64,000 nucleotides of DNA from Microcaldota archaeon (GTDB taxonomy: Archaea > Micrarchaeota > Micrarchaeia > Norongarragalinales > Norongarragalinaceae), in contig JACQQD010000009.1 in NCBI GenBank assembly GCA_016207165.1, positions 1-64,000 of the forward strand, written 5' to 3'. Positions 1 through 8,159 of this stretch are shown one piece after another; the stretch's first letter is position 1; the number at the start of each line of letters is the position of its first letter. The translations under genes were made by a program, and so were the position numbers. The notes beneath the pieces were generated by a model. It was given only the letters and a program-made list of their open reading frames with translations. It ran no database searches and had not been told where the DNA came from.

Positions 1-792
1 ACTGTGCCGGATGGTCGTTTGACGGGTACGTACAGTGGTGCGTTGTCGTTCTCGACAGTCGGTTACATTAATGCGACGACGAACTTTACTGGGCCTACGT
101 TGACGCGTGCCTTCATTGGTAACGGTTCGTCTTTGACGGCGCTCAATGCTGGGGAATTGGTTAACGGCACAGTTCCTGATGGTCGAATCAGCGGGACTTA
201 TTCGTCGAACTTGGTGCTCAGCGGACAGAACAACTACACGGGCAACTTCTTGGCCTTGGACCGCTCGTTGGCTGAAGGCGACACCGGCGACGCGGGTTTC
301 GCCTTGAACGTCACGCAGCGCGCGGACGACGCCGCGGTGCTGGTGGACATGTTCCGCAACGACTCTGCGGCGCGCATCCGCAAGCAGACGCCGGGCGGCG
401 AAGGCGGCGGACCGGTGTTGGAACTGGTTGACGGCGGCACAGGCGAGACGTTAAACCTGACCGCCCTTAATAACCAAAACATCACCATCCGCACAAGCAG
501 CGGCACGGGCCACTGGATCAGCGGCAATACGTTCCTGACGAACATTTACGGCAACGCAACGACGGATGCCACGCATGACACCAACGGCGTGACGGTGCTC
601 AACAACGCGGTGACGGCCAACTCCATCATCTTCATCACTCCGTACGGAGGCGCGGGCGCGTCGCTGGGTTGCGCGAACTGCACCTTCTTCGTGGGTGACA
701 AGTGGGCGGCAGTCGGGTTCGCCATCAACGTGACGAACACGTCGACGAACCGTGCGGCGATCGTGAACTTCTCGTACATCATCGTCAACTAA
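1..792 (+). CDS. repeat-containing secreted/surface protein, 5' end missing
   Basis: The reading frame is open from the first base, so the N-terminus lies outside the window; 263 residues are visible. A motif of the form NGTVPDGR(I/L)(S/T)GTYS occurs at the start and again 56 residues later. Similar Gly/Asn/Thr-rich repeats occur in tail-fibre-like and other extended beta-rich surface proteins. The C-terminal 100 residues are rich in Asn, Thr and small hydrophobic residues, contain a CANC pair, and have no membrane anchor. N-glycosylation sequons are frequent. It lies 14 nt before another surface-protein gene on the same strand, so the two are probably co-transcribed. Role inferred: extracellular structural or adhesive protein; the family is not identified. 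Confidence 0.75.
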   Translation, partial: TVPDGRLTGTYSGALSFSTVGYINATTNFTGPTLTRAFIGNGSSLTALNAGELVNGTVPDGRISGTYSSNLVLSGQNNYTGNFLALDRSLAEGDTGDAGFALNVTQRADDAAVLVDMFRNDSAARIRKQTPGGEGGGPVLELVDGGTGETLNLTALNNQNITIRTSSGTGHWISGNTFLTNIYGNATTDATHDTNGVTVLNNAVTANSIIFITPYGGAGASLGCANCTFFVGDKWAAVGFAINVTNTSTNRAAIVNFSYIIVN

Positions 793-806
793 GGGGGGAA
801 CTGGCG

Positions 807-1952
807 GTGAAGCGTTTCCTCTTTTGGTTGGTCTTGGCGGGGTTGGCGGCTGGCTACGTTGGCACGTCGGCCTCCTTCCAGGCGGAATTGGCGGTGGTGG
901 ACGGGTCCAATCCCATCAACGCCTCTTCAGCATCCTACAACGTCTACGGCACCTTGGGAACGCTTTCCCAGGATGCCAACGGCAGTGTTTTGTTCGTTGA
1001 CCCCGGCTTTGGCTTTACTCAAGCCACGAGGAGTCCGCCGCAATCCAGTACCCTGGTTGCGCCGGTGACCACGGCGTGTTGTGGCCCGTACACGTTCACC
1101 GTCCGCTGGACGGATTTGACGGGCTTGGGAGTGGATCGCGTCGTGTTTGAATCCAGTCTCGGCAACCAGACGGCGGCGCTGACTTCAGGTACTGCCAGCG
1201 ACGGCACGTGGAGCAACTCCTTCTCTGCTGGCGCTGGCGCGGTGACGTACCGGTGGTATGCCGTAAACAGGGACGGTCTTTGGAATTTCACGGGGCAGCA
1301 GACGTTCACCGTTACGCCGGCGGCCGCAGGCACGGGTTCCACGGCGACGCCGGCTCCGGCAACGGCTCCGGCGGCCACGTCGTCTCCGCCTTCCCTGCCT
1401 CCTTTCTCGGGCTCGTCTCAGACGCCGACTCCGGTTCCTCCGGAGGCGAAGAACTTCGGTGACTCGCGGTTCGGCTCTTCGCAGGTGTTCGTGGACTTCA
1501 AGCCGCAAAGCACGCAGTTTACGTACTCGTTTACGGCCAACGCCCAAGGTGTGTACTCGGTCCAGCAACACATTCCGGGAATTGATGTCAGCGATGTGGA
1601 TGCGGGCTTGGTTTCGTTCAGCCCCCAGCCTTCCAAAATCCAGCAGGGCAGCGTCATTGCCACGTGGGATGTTTCCCTGGCGGAAGGCCAAGAGTTTGAC
1701 GTGACGGTGACTGTTGCCAAGGCCTTGTCCAAATCGATTTTGGACCAGTTGGAGCCTCCGGTGGTCAAAAGCACGTCGGCCCCGGTTTCCGGGTCGCAAC
1801 CTGTTGAAGAGCAGACTCCGACCCCCGAAGAGCCGGCGGCGGCTCCGGCGGCGGCCGCGGACTACACGCTGTGGTACGTGGTGGGCGCCTTGATTTTGTT
1901 GGGCGTCGTGTACTTTGCTTTCATGGGGAAGAAGCCCAAGAAAGGGCTTTAA
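807..1952 (+). CDS. membrane-anchored surface protein with Pro/Thr stalk
   Basis: 381 aa from a GTG start preceded by a strong AAGGGGGG ribosome-binding site; earlier in-frame starts lie inside the upstream gene. Residues 1-24 form a signal peptide. A middle beta-rich region is followed by a stalk rich in Pro, Thr, Ala and Ser near residues 170-215. A second globular domain spans about 220-320, then a second Pro-rich linker, one transmembrane helix and a lysine-rich tail ending KKPKKGL. The second domain, linker, helix and tail align with the C-terminus of the protein at 12577-13932: both carry a GLV-F-P-PS core, an ATW-VSL segment and a VAKA-S-S-LD segment. Probably exported and anchored by the C-terminal helix. 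Function unknown. Confidence 0.8.
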   Translation: MKRFLFWLVLAGLAAGYVGTSASFQAELAVVDGSNPINASSASYNVYGTLGTLSQDANGSVLFVDPGFGFTQATRSPPQSSTLVAPVTTACCGPYTFTVRWTDLTGLGVDRVVFESSLGNQTAALTSGTASDGTWSNSFSAGAGAVTYRWYAVNRDGLWNFTGQQTFTVTPAAAGTGSTATPAPATAPAATSSPPSLPPFSGSSQTPTPVPPEAKNFGDSRFGSSQVFVDFKPQSTQFTYSFTANAQGVYSVQQHIPGIDVSDVDAGLVSFSPQPSKIQQGSVIATWDVSLAEGQEFDVTVTVAKALSKSILDQLEPPVVKSTSAPVSGSQPVEEQTPTPEEPAAAPAAAADYTLWYVVGALILLGVVYFAFMGKKPKKGL

Positions 1953-2005
1953 ACCCTCTTCTTCTTAATTTTTTTCTCGGTGTTATACCCTAGAGGTAAT
2001 TGGTC

Positions 2006-2530
2006 GTGGATTCGCGGTTTTTGTTTTTGGTTTTTGTAGTTGGAGCCTTGGTGGTTTCGGGGTGCGTGGGTTCTTCTCCTTCTGGGGTTTCCTCCAACGC
2101 ATCGACGGAAAACGAGTCGTCCAATGCTTCGTTGGCGCCCAATGCTTCAGCGGGTGTGCCGGCCAAGCAGGCCGCGTTGTGCGTGGTTTCTTCCGGAGAC
2201 CAAGTGGAATTGTTTTTGTTCGATGAATCCCGTTACGTGTACGAGTTGACGGTGGGTGGCCGCACCTCCGTGGAAATGGTGTATGTTCCGGATGGGTTGT
2301 ACGTGCATTTCCTTTCATCGATATCTCCGGGTTGTGATTGGGCGTTCTTGACGCAAACCGACTTGGAGTCCATCAACGAGTTTAGTGGCATCAAGTTTTT
2401 GACGCACGCCGAGTTGGCCAACCAAATTTCGGCGAACCAATGCCAGCGGGTTCCATTGGATGAATCCGTGTTTTCCCTTCCTCCGGCGGCGTGCTCTTTC
2501 CAGGAATTTCTGCTTCGAAGCGCGCGCTGA
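2006..2530 (+). CDS. lipoprotein of unknown function
   Basis: 174 aa from GTG with GAGGT 9 nt upstream; a TTG at 2000 is an alternative. The N-terminus is a short hydrophobic signal ending in a lipobox-like VVSGC, then a Ser/Asn-rich low-complexity linker of about 30 residues with several N-glycosylation sequons. The globular remainder contains four Cys. The signal suggests export and lipid attachment to the membrane. No family recognised. A T-rich tract before the gene (1960-1978) probably ends the preceding transcript, and a TATA-like TTATACC lies at 1983-1989. Confidence 0.7.
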   Translation: MDSRFLFLVFVVGALVVSGCVGSSPSGVSSNASTENESSNASLAPNASAGVPAKQAALCVVSSGDQVELFLFDESRYVYELTVGGRTSVEMVYVPDGLYVHFLSSISPGCDWAFLTQTDLESINEFSGIKFLTHAELANQISANQCQRVPLDESVFSLPPAACSFQEFLLRSAR

Positions 2531-2606
2531 CCGGCCTCACCGGCCAGGACCCCTCTTTTTGTTTTTAAAGACTCTTCTACTGGTTTTTGTTTCGAGGTGG
2601 AAGGCC

Positions 2607-2732
2607 ATGAAAGTGGATGTGACCCAGATGACGTATTCCGACTTGGAACGCGTTTTAAGCAACGTGCCGTTTGCCGTGCACCAACTGTCCCGGATTGGCG
2701 GCCGCGTGGTTTTGGAGTGTGCTCCGGCTTAA
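2607..2732 (+). CDS. small hypothetical protein (41 aa)
   Basis: The ATG is preceded by GAGGTGG with good spacing, and a TTTTTAAAG TATA-like box lies about 45 nt upstream. The product is 41 aa, mixed charged and hydrophobic (starts MKVDVTQMTYSDLE), with one Cys near the end and no membrane segment. A long T-rich tract follows the stop at once, as expected for a short independent archaeal transcript. Function unknown; a real gene is supported by start signals and terminator rather than by homology. Confidence 0.5.
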   Translation: MKVDVTQMTYSDLERVLSNVPFAVHQLSRIGGRVVLECAPA

Positions 2733-2733
2733 T

Positions 2734-2760
2734 CTTTTTTTCCTGTTTCTTTTTTTTTGG
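2734..2760 (+). terminator. T-rich terminator after the 41-aa gene
   Basis: Two T runs, separated by CCTG, follow the stop codon directly, with no strong hairpin. This is the usual appearance of archaeal termination sites. Confidence 0.55.
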
Positions 2761-2797
2761 GTCGGGTGGACGTAGGGCTTGCCGGCGTGCGTAAACG

Positions 2798-2805
2798 TAT
2801 AAAAG
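2798..2805 (+). promoter_or_regulatory. TATA box of the smc gene
   Basis: TATAAAAG lies 57 nt before the smc ATG in an otherwise G+C-rich context. It predicts a transcription start near 2826. Confidence 0.65.
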
Positions 2806-2861
2806 ACTTCCGCGCGTAGTTTGAGTGGTTTTCCGTCCGTTTTGGGGCCCAGGTTTTTTCC

Positions 2862-5800
2862 ATGTACGCGAAGCGCATTTTCCTTCGGAACTTCAAGTCG
2901 TTTCCCAAAACCACGGTGGAATTGGAGCGCACGTTTTCGGCGGTCGTGGGTCCGAATGGATCGGGCAAGTGCGTTCGCGGGGACACGCGGGTTTTGCTTT
3001 CGAATGGGCGCTTGATTCCCATTCGGGAATTGGTGGATGAAGCGCTTTCCAGGCAGTCGTCGGAATTGGATGACGGGTTTGTCTCTTTGTCCAGCGGCCA
3101 GTGGAGCGTTGTTTCGCTTAACCCGTCAACCCTGAAAATGGAGGGAAAGCCGGTCACGGCGTTGGTCAAGCGCAAGAGCCCGGAAACGCTTTTCGAAATC
3201 ACGACGCGGGCTGGGCGCACCGTGATTGCGACTTCGTATCACCCGGTCTTGACCGTTCAGGGTGGCGAGGTTCGCGCGGTGAATGCTGACCAGCTTCAAG
3301 AGGGTGCTTTTGTGGCGGTGCCAAGGACGTTGCGCCTGGGAGGCGAGACTTTTTCTCCGTTGATGGCCATGGCCCGCATGGACTTGGACGTCTATGCGGG
3401 TTATTCATCGAAGTTGAAGTCTGAACTGTATCGGGTCAAGCAATTGCGGGGCTGGACGTGGAAACAGGTCGCCGCCCAGTCGGGCGTGTCCTGGATGGCG
3501 TTTAAGGGTTTCCTGGATGGCCAAGCCCTTAGACTCAATGCGGCGTACCGGCTGACGGTTTTTGTGGGTTATTCGGATTTTGAGTTCTCCGAGTGGTTCC
3601 GTCTCGTCAAATCCAAGAATTACTCGATTTTTTCAAGTATTCCCACTGAATTGTCCCCGGATTTGGCGCGCTTTTTGGGTCTCGTTCTTTCGGAGGGCCG
3701 ACTTGTCAAGAACGAGGTTTTCTTCTACAACCATGATGAGGAATTGCTTCGCGATTTCTGTCGGCTTTCCGAATCGCTGTTTGGGATTGTGCCTACCGTT
3801 CGGAATTACCGTGGCAACCAAGTAGCCATTTTGCCGTCGAGGCCGGTTTCTTTGATGTTGGAACACGTTTTTGGAATGACTTTGTTCGGCGGTTCGCGAA
3901 GCAAAAAGGTTCCTGAACCCGTTTTGAATTCCAGCGACGAAGTTGTTCGAAGCTTTGTTTCTGGGTTGTTCGACGGCGACGGCTTCGTTTCAAGCCCAGA
4001 CCAGCCTAAGGCTTACCTGGAATATGTTTCGGCGAGTCCAGAACTGGTTGATGGGCTATGGTACTTGTTTTTGCGTCTGGGCATCGTGTCCCGTCTTTCC
4101 AAGACCATCAAAGCGGCAACCAATACCATAAAGAGAACACGTCGGTCATACGCTAGGCTTTCGGTGTTTGGCCAGGAGAACCTGCGCCGTTTTGCGGAAT
4201 TCGTGCCGTTGAGGCAAGCCATGCGTTTGGAGCGGCTTTCGGTTTGGTCTTCAAAACGGGTCAACGCCAATCCGAATGTCGATGTGGTTCCCGGTTTGAA
4301 CCCTGAAATTCGACGCGTGCTGCAAAAAGCCGGTTATTCTTCCCGCAAACTCAAGGGCGTAGCGCCGTCCAGGATTCGCTCTTACTACGAGAATCGGGCC
4401 CTTCCTTCTCGCGCCGGTCTGATGGCCGTCCAGCAACTTGTGCAAAGCGACGCGTTGGCTCGTTTTGCAGAATCTGACGTGTTCTGGGATCAAATTCGTT
4501 CCATTCGCCAGGTGCCTGGCGAAGAATGGGTGTACGACTTGTGCGTGGAGGGCAACCACAACTTCGTGGCGGAAGGCTTGTTCGTGCACAACAGCAACAT
4601 CGTTGACGGCCTCATGTTCGCGTTCGGCGAGATGCGGCTCAAATCGCTTCGCGTCAAAAGCACGAAAGACCTCATTTTCAAGAACGCCAACGTCGCGGAA
4701 GTGCGGGTGTTGTTGGCGGAGGATGACGCGAGGGACTTCACGGTCGGGGAAGTCGAGGAGCGCGGCAAGAAGCGGCGGATTTTTCCAAAAGGAGTGCATG
4801 AAGTGGCGCGGCTGATTCGAAAGGATGGAAAGACGAAGTACGTGTTGGATGGGAAAGCCGTGAAGAAGTACGTGATTGAGGACTTTTTGTCCAAGCACAG
4901 CCTTTCGCTTTACAACGTCATCAAGCAAGGCGAAGTCCAGCGCATCGTGGAAATGAATTCCAGGGACCGGCGGACCCTGATTGACTTCGTGGCGAACGTG
5001 TCGGAGTACGAGGACAAGAAAGGGGAGGCGTTGGGTGAATTGGCCACCGTGGACTCGCGGTTGAGGGAAGCCCAGACGGTGTTCGCGGAAAAGGAGGGGT
5101 ACCTCAAGGAATTGGCGGAGGACAAGAAAAACGCGGAAACCTATTTGAAGTTGGAGGAAGACGTCAAAACGCTTTCCGCGACCCTGCTTCACGTCGATGT
5201 GAAGTCCTTGGAACGGCAATTCGAGGCATTGGTTTCGTCGAACCTGGATTACCGAAACAAGGTGGAGGCGTTGCAGGCGAACATCAAGTCGTTGGAGGCC
5301 GGCATTGACGCGGCGCACCAGGAAAAAGACCGGCTCAACCAGACCATCATGGAGAAAAGCCATGGCCGTGAGCGGGAGCTTCAGAGAGCCATCGATGCGC
5401 TTGCGGCCGCGATTGACTCCGGGAAAGCGGTGATTTTGGACAAAAAGGAACAGCTCAAGCGCCTCCGCGAAAAGAGAAAGACGGTGGCGTTGGACCACCA
5501 AAAGGCCGGCAACGAAGTCAAGGGGTTTGACCAACAACGAAAGACGTTGGCCGAGGACGTCGAATCGGTGAAAAAAACGCTGGAGCGGGACCAGGGGGAA
5601 CTTAACGCGTTGCTGGGGAAGTCCGAGAAGCTTTCAAGCTCATTTTTCGACGCGCGCAAGCGCATGCAGAAATACGAACAGGACATGCAGGCGGCCAAGG
5701 ACGCGCTTAACGCCTTGCAGGCGGAAATGTCCAAGCAGGAGGAAATCCAGAAAGTCAAGGAACAGGAACTGGCGCGGCTGAAGAAGGGTCTTTTTGACGA

Positions 5801-7991
5801 TTTTTCGCCTCGAAAGAAAGAACTGTTGCATGCGTTGAAAAACGCGGAATCCGCTTTGCGGCCCTTTGACCGTGCACTCCGGGAGCACTTCGAACAGGAA
5901 AAGGCGCTCAACCAGCGCGTGCCGGCGTTGGAGGACTTGTGGCTGGACCTCAAGGAGAAAATCGCGGAAACCGAGGGAAGGCTGCGTTTGGCGTCGGATT
6001 TTTCTTCCGCGGGCCTTGAGGCCGTCATGCGGTTGCGCGAGAAAAACGAGGGCATTTACGGGACCCTCGGCGAATTGATTCGGTATTCCTCCAAGTACTC
6101 CGTTCCCGTAGGCGTGGCCTTGGGCAACCGCTTGCAATACGTCGTCGTGGACTCGGTGAAAACCGCTGGAACCGTCATTGATTACCTCAAGAAGAACAAT
6201 TTGGGAAGAGTTTCGTTCATCCCGTTGGACAAGATCCACTCGCCTCCGGCGGAAGAAAAGCTTGCGGACAAGCCGGGGGCCGCGGGTATGCTTTTGGATT
6301 TGCTTGAATTTGACTCCATGTACCGCAAAGCCGTCCAGTACGCGTGCGCGAACACCGTGGTCTTTGATTCCTTTGACGCCGCGTCAAAGCTGGCCGGGAA
6401 AGCCCGGATGGTGACTCTGGGCGGTGAGCTTTTCGAGCCGTCGGGCCTGGTTTCCGGCGGCAAGTCCAAGGAAAAAATCAATGCGTACGCGGAACAAGCC
6501 AAGCTGGCTGAATACCAGAAAAAATTCGAGAAAATCAAAGGCGAAAAAGAGTCCGTCGTCTCCGAGCTTTACGCGCTTCGGGAAGCCATGTCCGAAGAGC
6601 GGAAGAAGAAGGCGGAAGCCGAGTTGCAGTTTAAGCGCGTGGAACTGGAGTTGGAGCACGTCCAGCAGAGCGAAAAGGCGGTGGCGGAACAGCAGAAAGA
6701 CGTGCACGCCGCCATCCGGAGTCTGGAGTCGGAAATCGCTCAAAGCCGAAAAGTCGTGGAGCAGGCCGACGAGGACCGCGGTTCCTGGGTCAAGGCGTTG
6801 TCGGACTTGAACGTGGCGTACTTGGACGCCAAACAATTGGTGGACGTGGAAAAGGAGCAGCATTTCGGCAGTTTGGTCAAGGAAAAGGAGCACAAAGTCT
6901 CGGAACTCAAGATCACGTCGGCGAAACTGGAAAACGAGCTGCGCGCGTTGGACACCCAGAAAAACCTGTACGCCCGCCAGTACGCAGGAGTGGAAAAGGA
7001 ACTCTCGGAATTAAACCGGGAAGAGGACGCGGGCCAGGCGGCCATCCAGGAAGCGGAGGCCAAGGTGGCCCAAGCGCGGACCGAGTTGCAGGAAAAAACG
7101 CTGGAACAGAAAAGCTTGTCCAAGGAACTCTCGGAATTCATCGAAAAACGCGAGGCTTTGGAGAAAAAAGCCATGGCGTTGGGCAACGAAAAAGGTAAGT
7201 TGCAATTGACGTTGGAAAAGCTTTCCTTGGAAAAACAGGATTCGGAGTTAAAACGCGTGGCCGTGGAAACCAAGTTGCTTGATCTCAAGGCGCAGTTTGA
7301 ACAGTTCCAAGGCGTCCAAATCATCCAGAACAAGACGGACAAAGACAAAGGCGACTTGTTGCTGAGAAAGAAAGAGTCGGAAGAAAAGTTGCGTGCCATG
7401 GGGCAGATCAACCTGCGCGCGTTGGAGCTCTACGACCAGAAAGTCGAGGAACTTCAACGACAGAAAACGCGCGTGGTCCAGCTGGAAAACGAGAAGAACA
7501 CGGTGCTTTTGCTCATAGAGGAAATCGAGTCCAAAAAGAAGGCCACGTTCATGGAGGTCTTCCACGACATCAATTCCGCGTTCAAGAAACTCTTCAAAAC
7601 CATTTTCAAGGGCGACGGCACCCTGTTTTTGGAGAACCCCGACTTGCCGTTTGAAGGCGGCCTGACCATTCAAGTGCAGTTGGAGAACAAGGAAATCAAG
7701 TACCTGGAACTCATGTCCGGCGGCGAAAAATCCCTCATCGCGCTTTTGTTCCTCTTTGCCATCCAATCCAAGAACCCGTCCAGCATCTACATCCTCGACG
7801 AAGCGGATGCCGCCTTGGACCAGGAAAACTCGCGCAAGCTGGCCTTGCTTTTGAAACAACTCGCGACGCAGACGCAGTTCCTGGTGGTTTCTCACAACGA
7901 CACCCTGTACAAGCACGCCGATTGCCTGGTGGGGGTGTCCATGGGCCCCGAAGGATCCAATTTAGTGGAAGTCCGGCTTCACTCCTCTTAA
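2862..7991 (+). CDS. smc: chromosome segregation ATPase SMC, intein-containing precursor
   Basis: 1709 aa precursor; removal of the intein leaves a 1168-aa SMC, normal for the family. SMC is a dimeric ABC-type ATPase that organises and segregates chromosomes with ScpA/ScpB-type partners (none in the window). Visible parts in order: N-terminal P-loop GPNGSGK split by the intein immediately after its Lys, the family's YNVIKQGEV segment, a long coiled coil, a hinge (about nt 6050-6450), a returning coiled coil, the ABC signature LMSGGEKS (about nt 7710) and Walker B IYILDEADAALD. The gene has its own TATA box and a T-rich 3' end, so it is probably monocistronic. Confidence 0.96.
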   Translation: MYAKRIFLRNFKSFPKTTVELERTFSAVVGPNGSGKCVRGDTRVLLSNGRLIPIRELVDEALSRQSSELDDGFVSLSSGQWSVVSLNPSTLKMEGKPVTALVKRKSPETLFEITTRAGRTVIATSYHPVLTVQGGEVRAVNADQLQEGAFVAVPRTLRLGGETFSPLMAMARMDLDVYAGYSSKLKSELYRVKQLRGWTWKQVAAQSGVSWMAFKGFLDGQALRLNAAYRLTVFVGYSDFEFSEWFRLVKSKNYSIFSSIPTELSPDLARFLGLVLSEGRLVKNEVFFYNHDEELLRDFCRLSESLFGIVPTVRNYRGNQVAILPSRPVSLMLEHVFGMTLFGGSRSKKVPEPVLNSSDEVVRSFVSGLFDGDGFVSSPDQPKAYLEYVSASPELVDGLWYLFLRLGIVSRLSKTIKAATNTIKRTRRSYARLSVFGQENLRRFAEFVPLRQAMRLERLSVWSSKRVNANPNVDVVPGLNPEIRRVLQKAGYSSRKLKGVAPSRIRSYYENRALPSRAGLMAVQQLVQSDALARFAESDVFWDQIRSIRQVPGEEWVYDLCVEGNHNFVAEGLFVHNSNIVDGLMFAFGEMRLKSLRVKSTKDLIFKNANVAEVRVLLAEDDARDFTVGEVEERGKKRRIFPKGVHEVARLIRKDGKTKYVLDGKAVKKYVIEDFLSKHSLSLYNVIKQGEVQRIVEMNSRDRRTLIDFVANVSEYEDKKGEALGELATVDSRLREAQTVFAEKEGYLKELAEDKKNAETYLKLEEDVKTLSATLLHVDVKSLERQFEALVSSNLDYRNKVEALQANIKSLEAGIDAAHQEKDRLNQTIMEKSHGRERELQRAIDALAAAIDSGKAVILDKKEQLKRLREKRKTVALDHQKAGNEVKGFDQQRKTLAEDVESVKKTLERDQGELNALLGKSEKLSSSFFDARKRMQKYEQDMQAAKDALNALQAEMSKQEEIQKVKEQELARLKKGLFDDFSPRKKELLHALKNAESALRPFDRALREHFEQEKALNQRVPALEDLWLDLKEKIAETEGRLRLASDFSSAGLEAVMRLREKNEGIYGTLGELIRYSSKYSVPVGVALGNRLQYVVVDSVKTAGTVIDYLKKNNLGRVSFIPLDKIHSPPAEEKLADKPGAAGMLLDLLEFDSMYRKAVQYACANTVVFDSFDAASKLAGKARMVTLGGELFEPSGLVSGGKSKEKINAYAEQAKLAEYQKKFEKIKGEKESVVSELYALREAMSEERKKKAEAELQFKRVELELEHVQQSEKAVAEQQKDVHAAIRSLESEIAQSRKVVEQADEDRGSWVKALSDLNVAYLDAKQLVDVEKEQHFGSLVKEKEHKVSELKITSAKLENELRALDTQKNLYARQYAGVEKELSELNREEDAGQAAIQEAEAKVAQARTELQEKTLEQKSLSKELSEFIEKREALEKKAMALGNEKGKLQLTLEKLSLEKQDSELKRVAVETKLLDLKAQFEQFQGVQIIQNKTDKDKGDLLLRKKESEEKLRAMGQINLRALELYDQKVEELQRQKTRVVQLENEKNTVLLLIEEIESKKKATFMEVFHDINSAFKKLFKTIFKGDGTLFLENPDLPFEGGLTIQVQLENKEIKYLELMSGGEKSLIALLFLFAIQSKNPSSIYILDEADAALDQENSRKLALLLKQLATQTQFLVVSHNDTLYKHADCLVGVSMGPEGSNLVEVRLHSS
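2970..4592 (+). other. intein with LAGLIDADG homing endonuclease inside smc
   Basis: A 541-residue in-frame insertion begins with Cys directly after the P-loop Lys and ends VHN before Ser of the C-extein. Splicing features are visible: Cys1, block B TSYH, and the C-terminal His-Asn followed by Ser+1. Two dodecapeptide endonuclease motifs are present, LGLVLSEGR and GLFDGDGFV, with their acidic residues retained, so the homing endonuclease may be active. Inteins favour conserved ATP-binding sites, and this one interrupts the catalytic P-loop, so SMC should have no ATPase activity until splicing occurs. Confidence 0.95.
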
Positions 7992-8011
7992 AACCCCTGC
8001 TTCCATTTTTG

Positions 8012-8038
8012 TAAAAAAAGCTTTACTTTTTGTAAAGT
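8012..8038 (+). terminator. hairpin/T-rich terminator of smc
   Basis: An A-run is followed by CTTTAC-TTTTT-GTAAAG, a 6-bp stem with a T loop, shortly after the smc stop. Candidate terminator. Confidence 0.45.
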
Positions 8039-8088
8039 TCGTTTTACGTCGTTTGCTTGTTCGCTGTTCGACGAAAAATTGGCAAAAG

Positions 8089-8097
8089 TTTATAAAG
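8089..8097 (+). promoter_or_regulatory. TATA box of the 1455-aa surface protein gene
   Basis: TTTATAAAG predicts a transcription start near 8118, which rules out the TTG start at 8079 and favours a downstream ATG. Confidence 0.65.
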
Positions 8098-8159
8098 CCA
8101 TTTGGCGTTCGCATTCCAGTATTTCCACCATGGTTTTGATGAGGGGTGTCCAACACGTC

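Noticed and set aside
4251-5537. A 428-codon minus-strand frame inside smc
   Set aside because: It spans the intein-extein junction of a well-conserved plus-strand protein and has composition typical of antisense frames.
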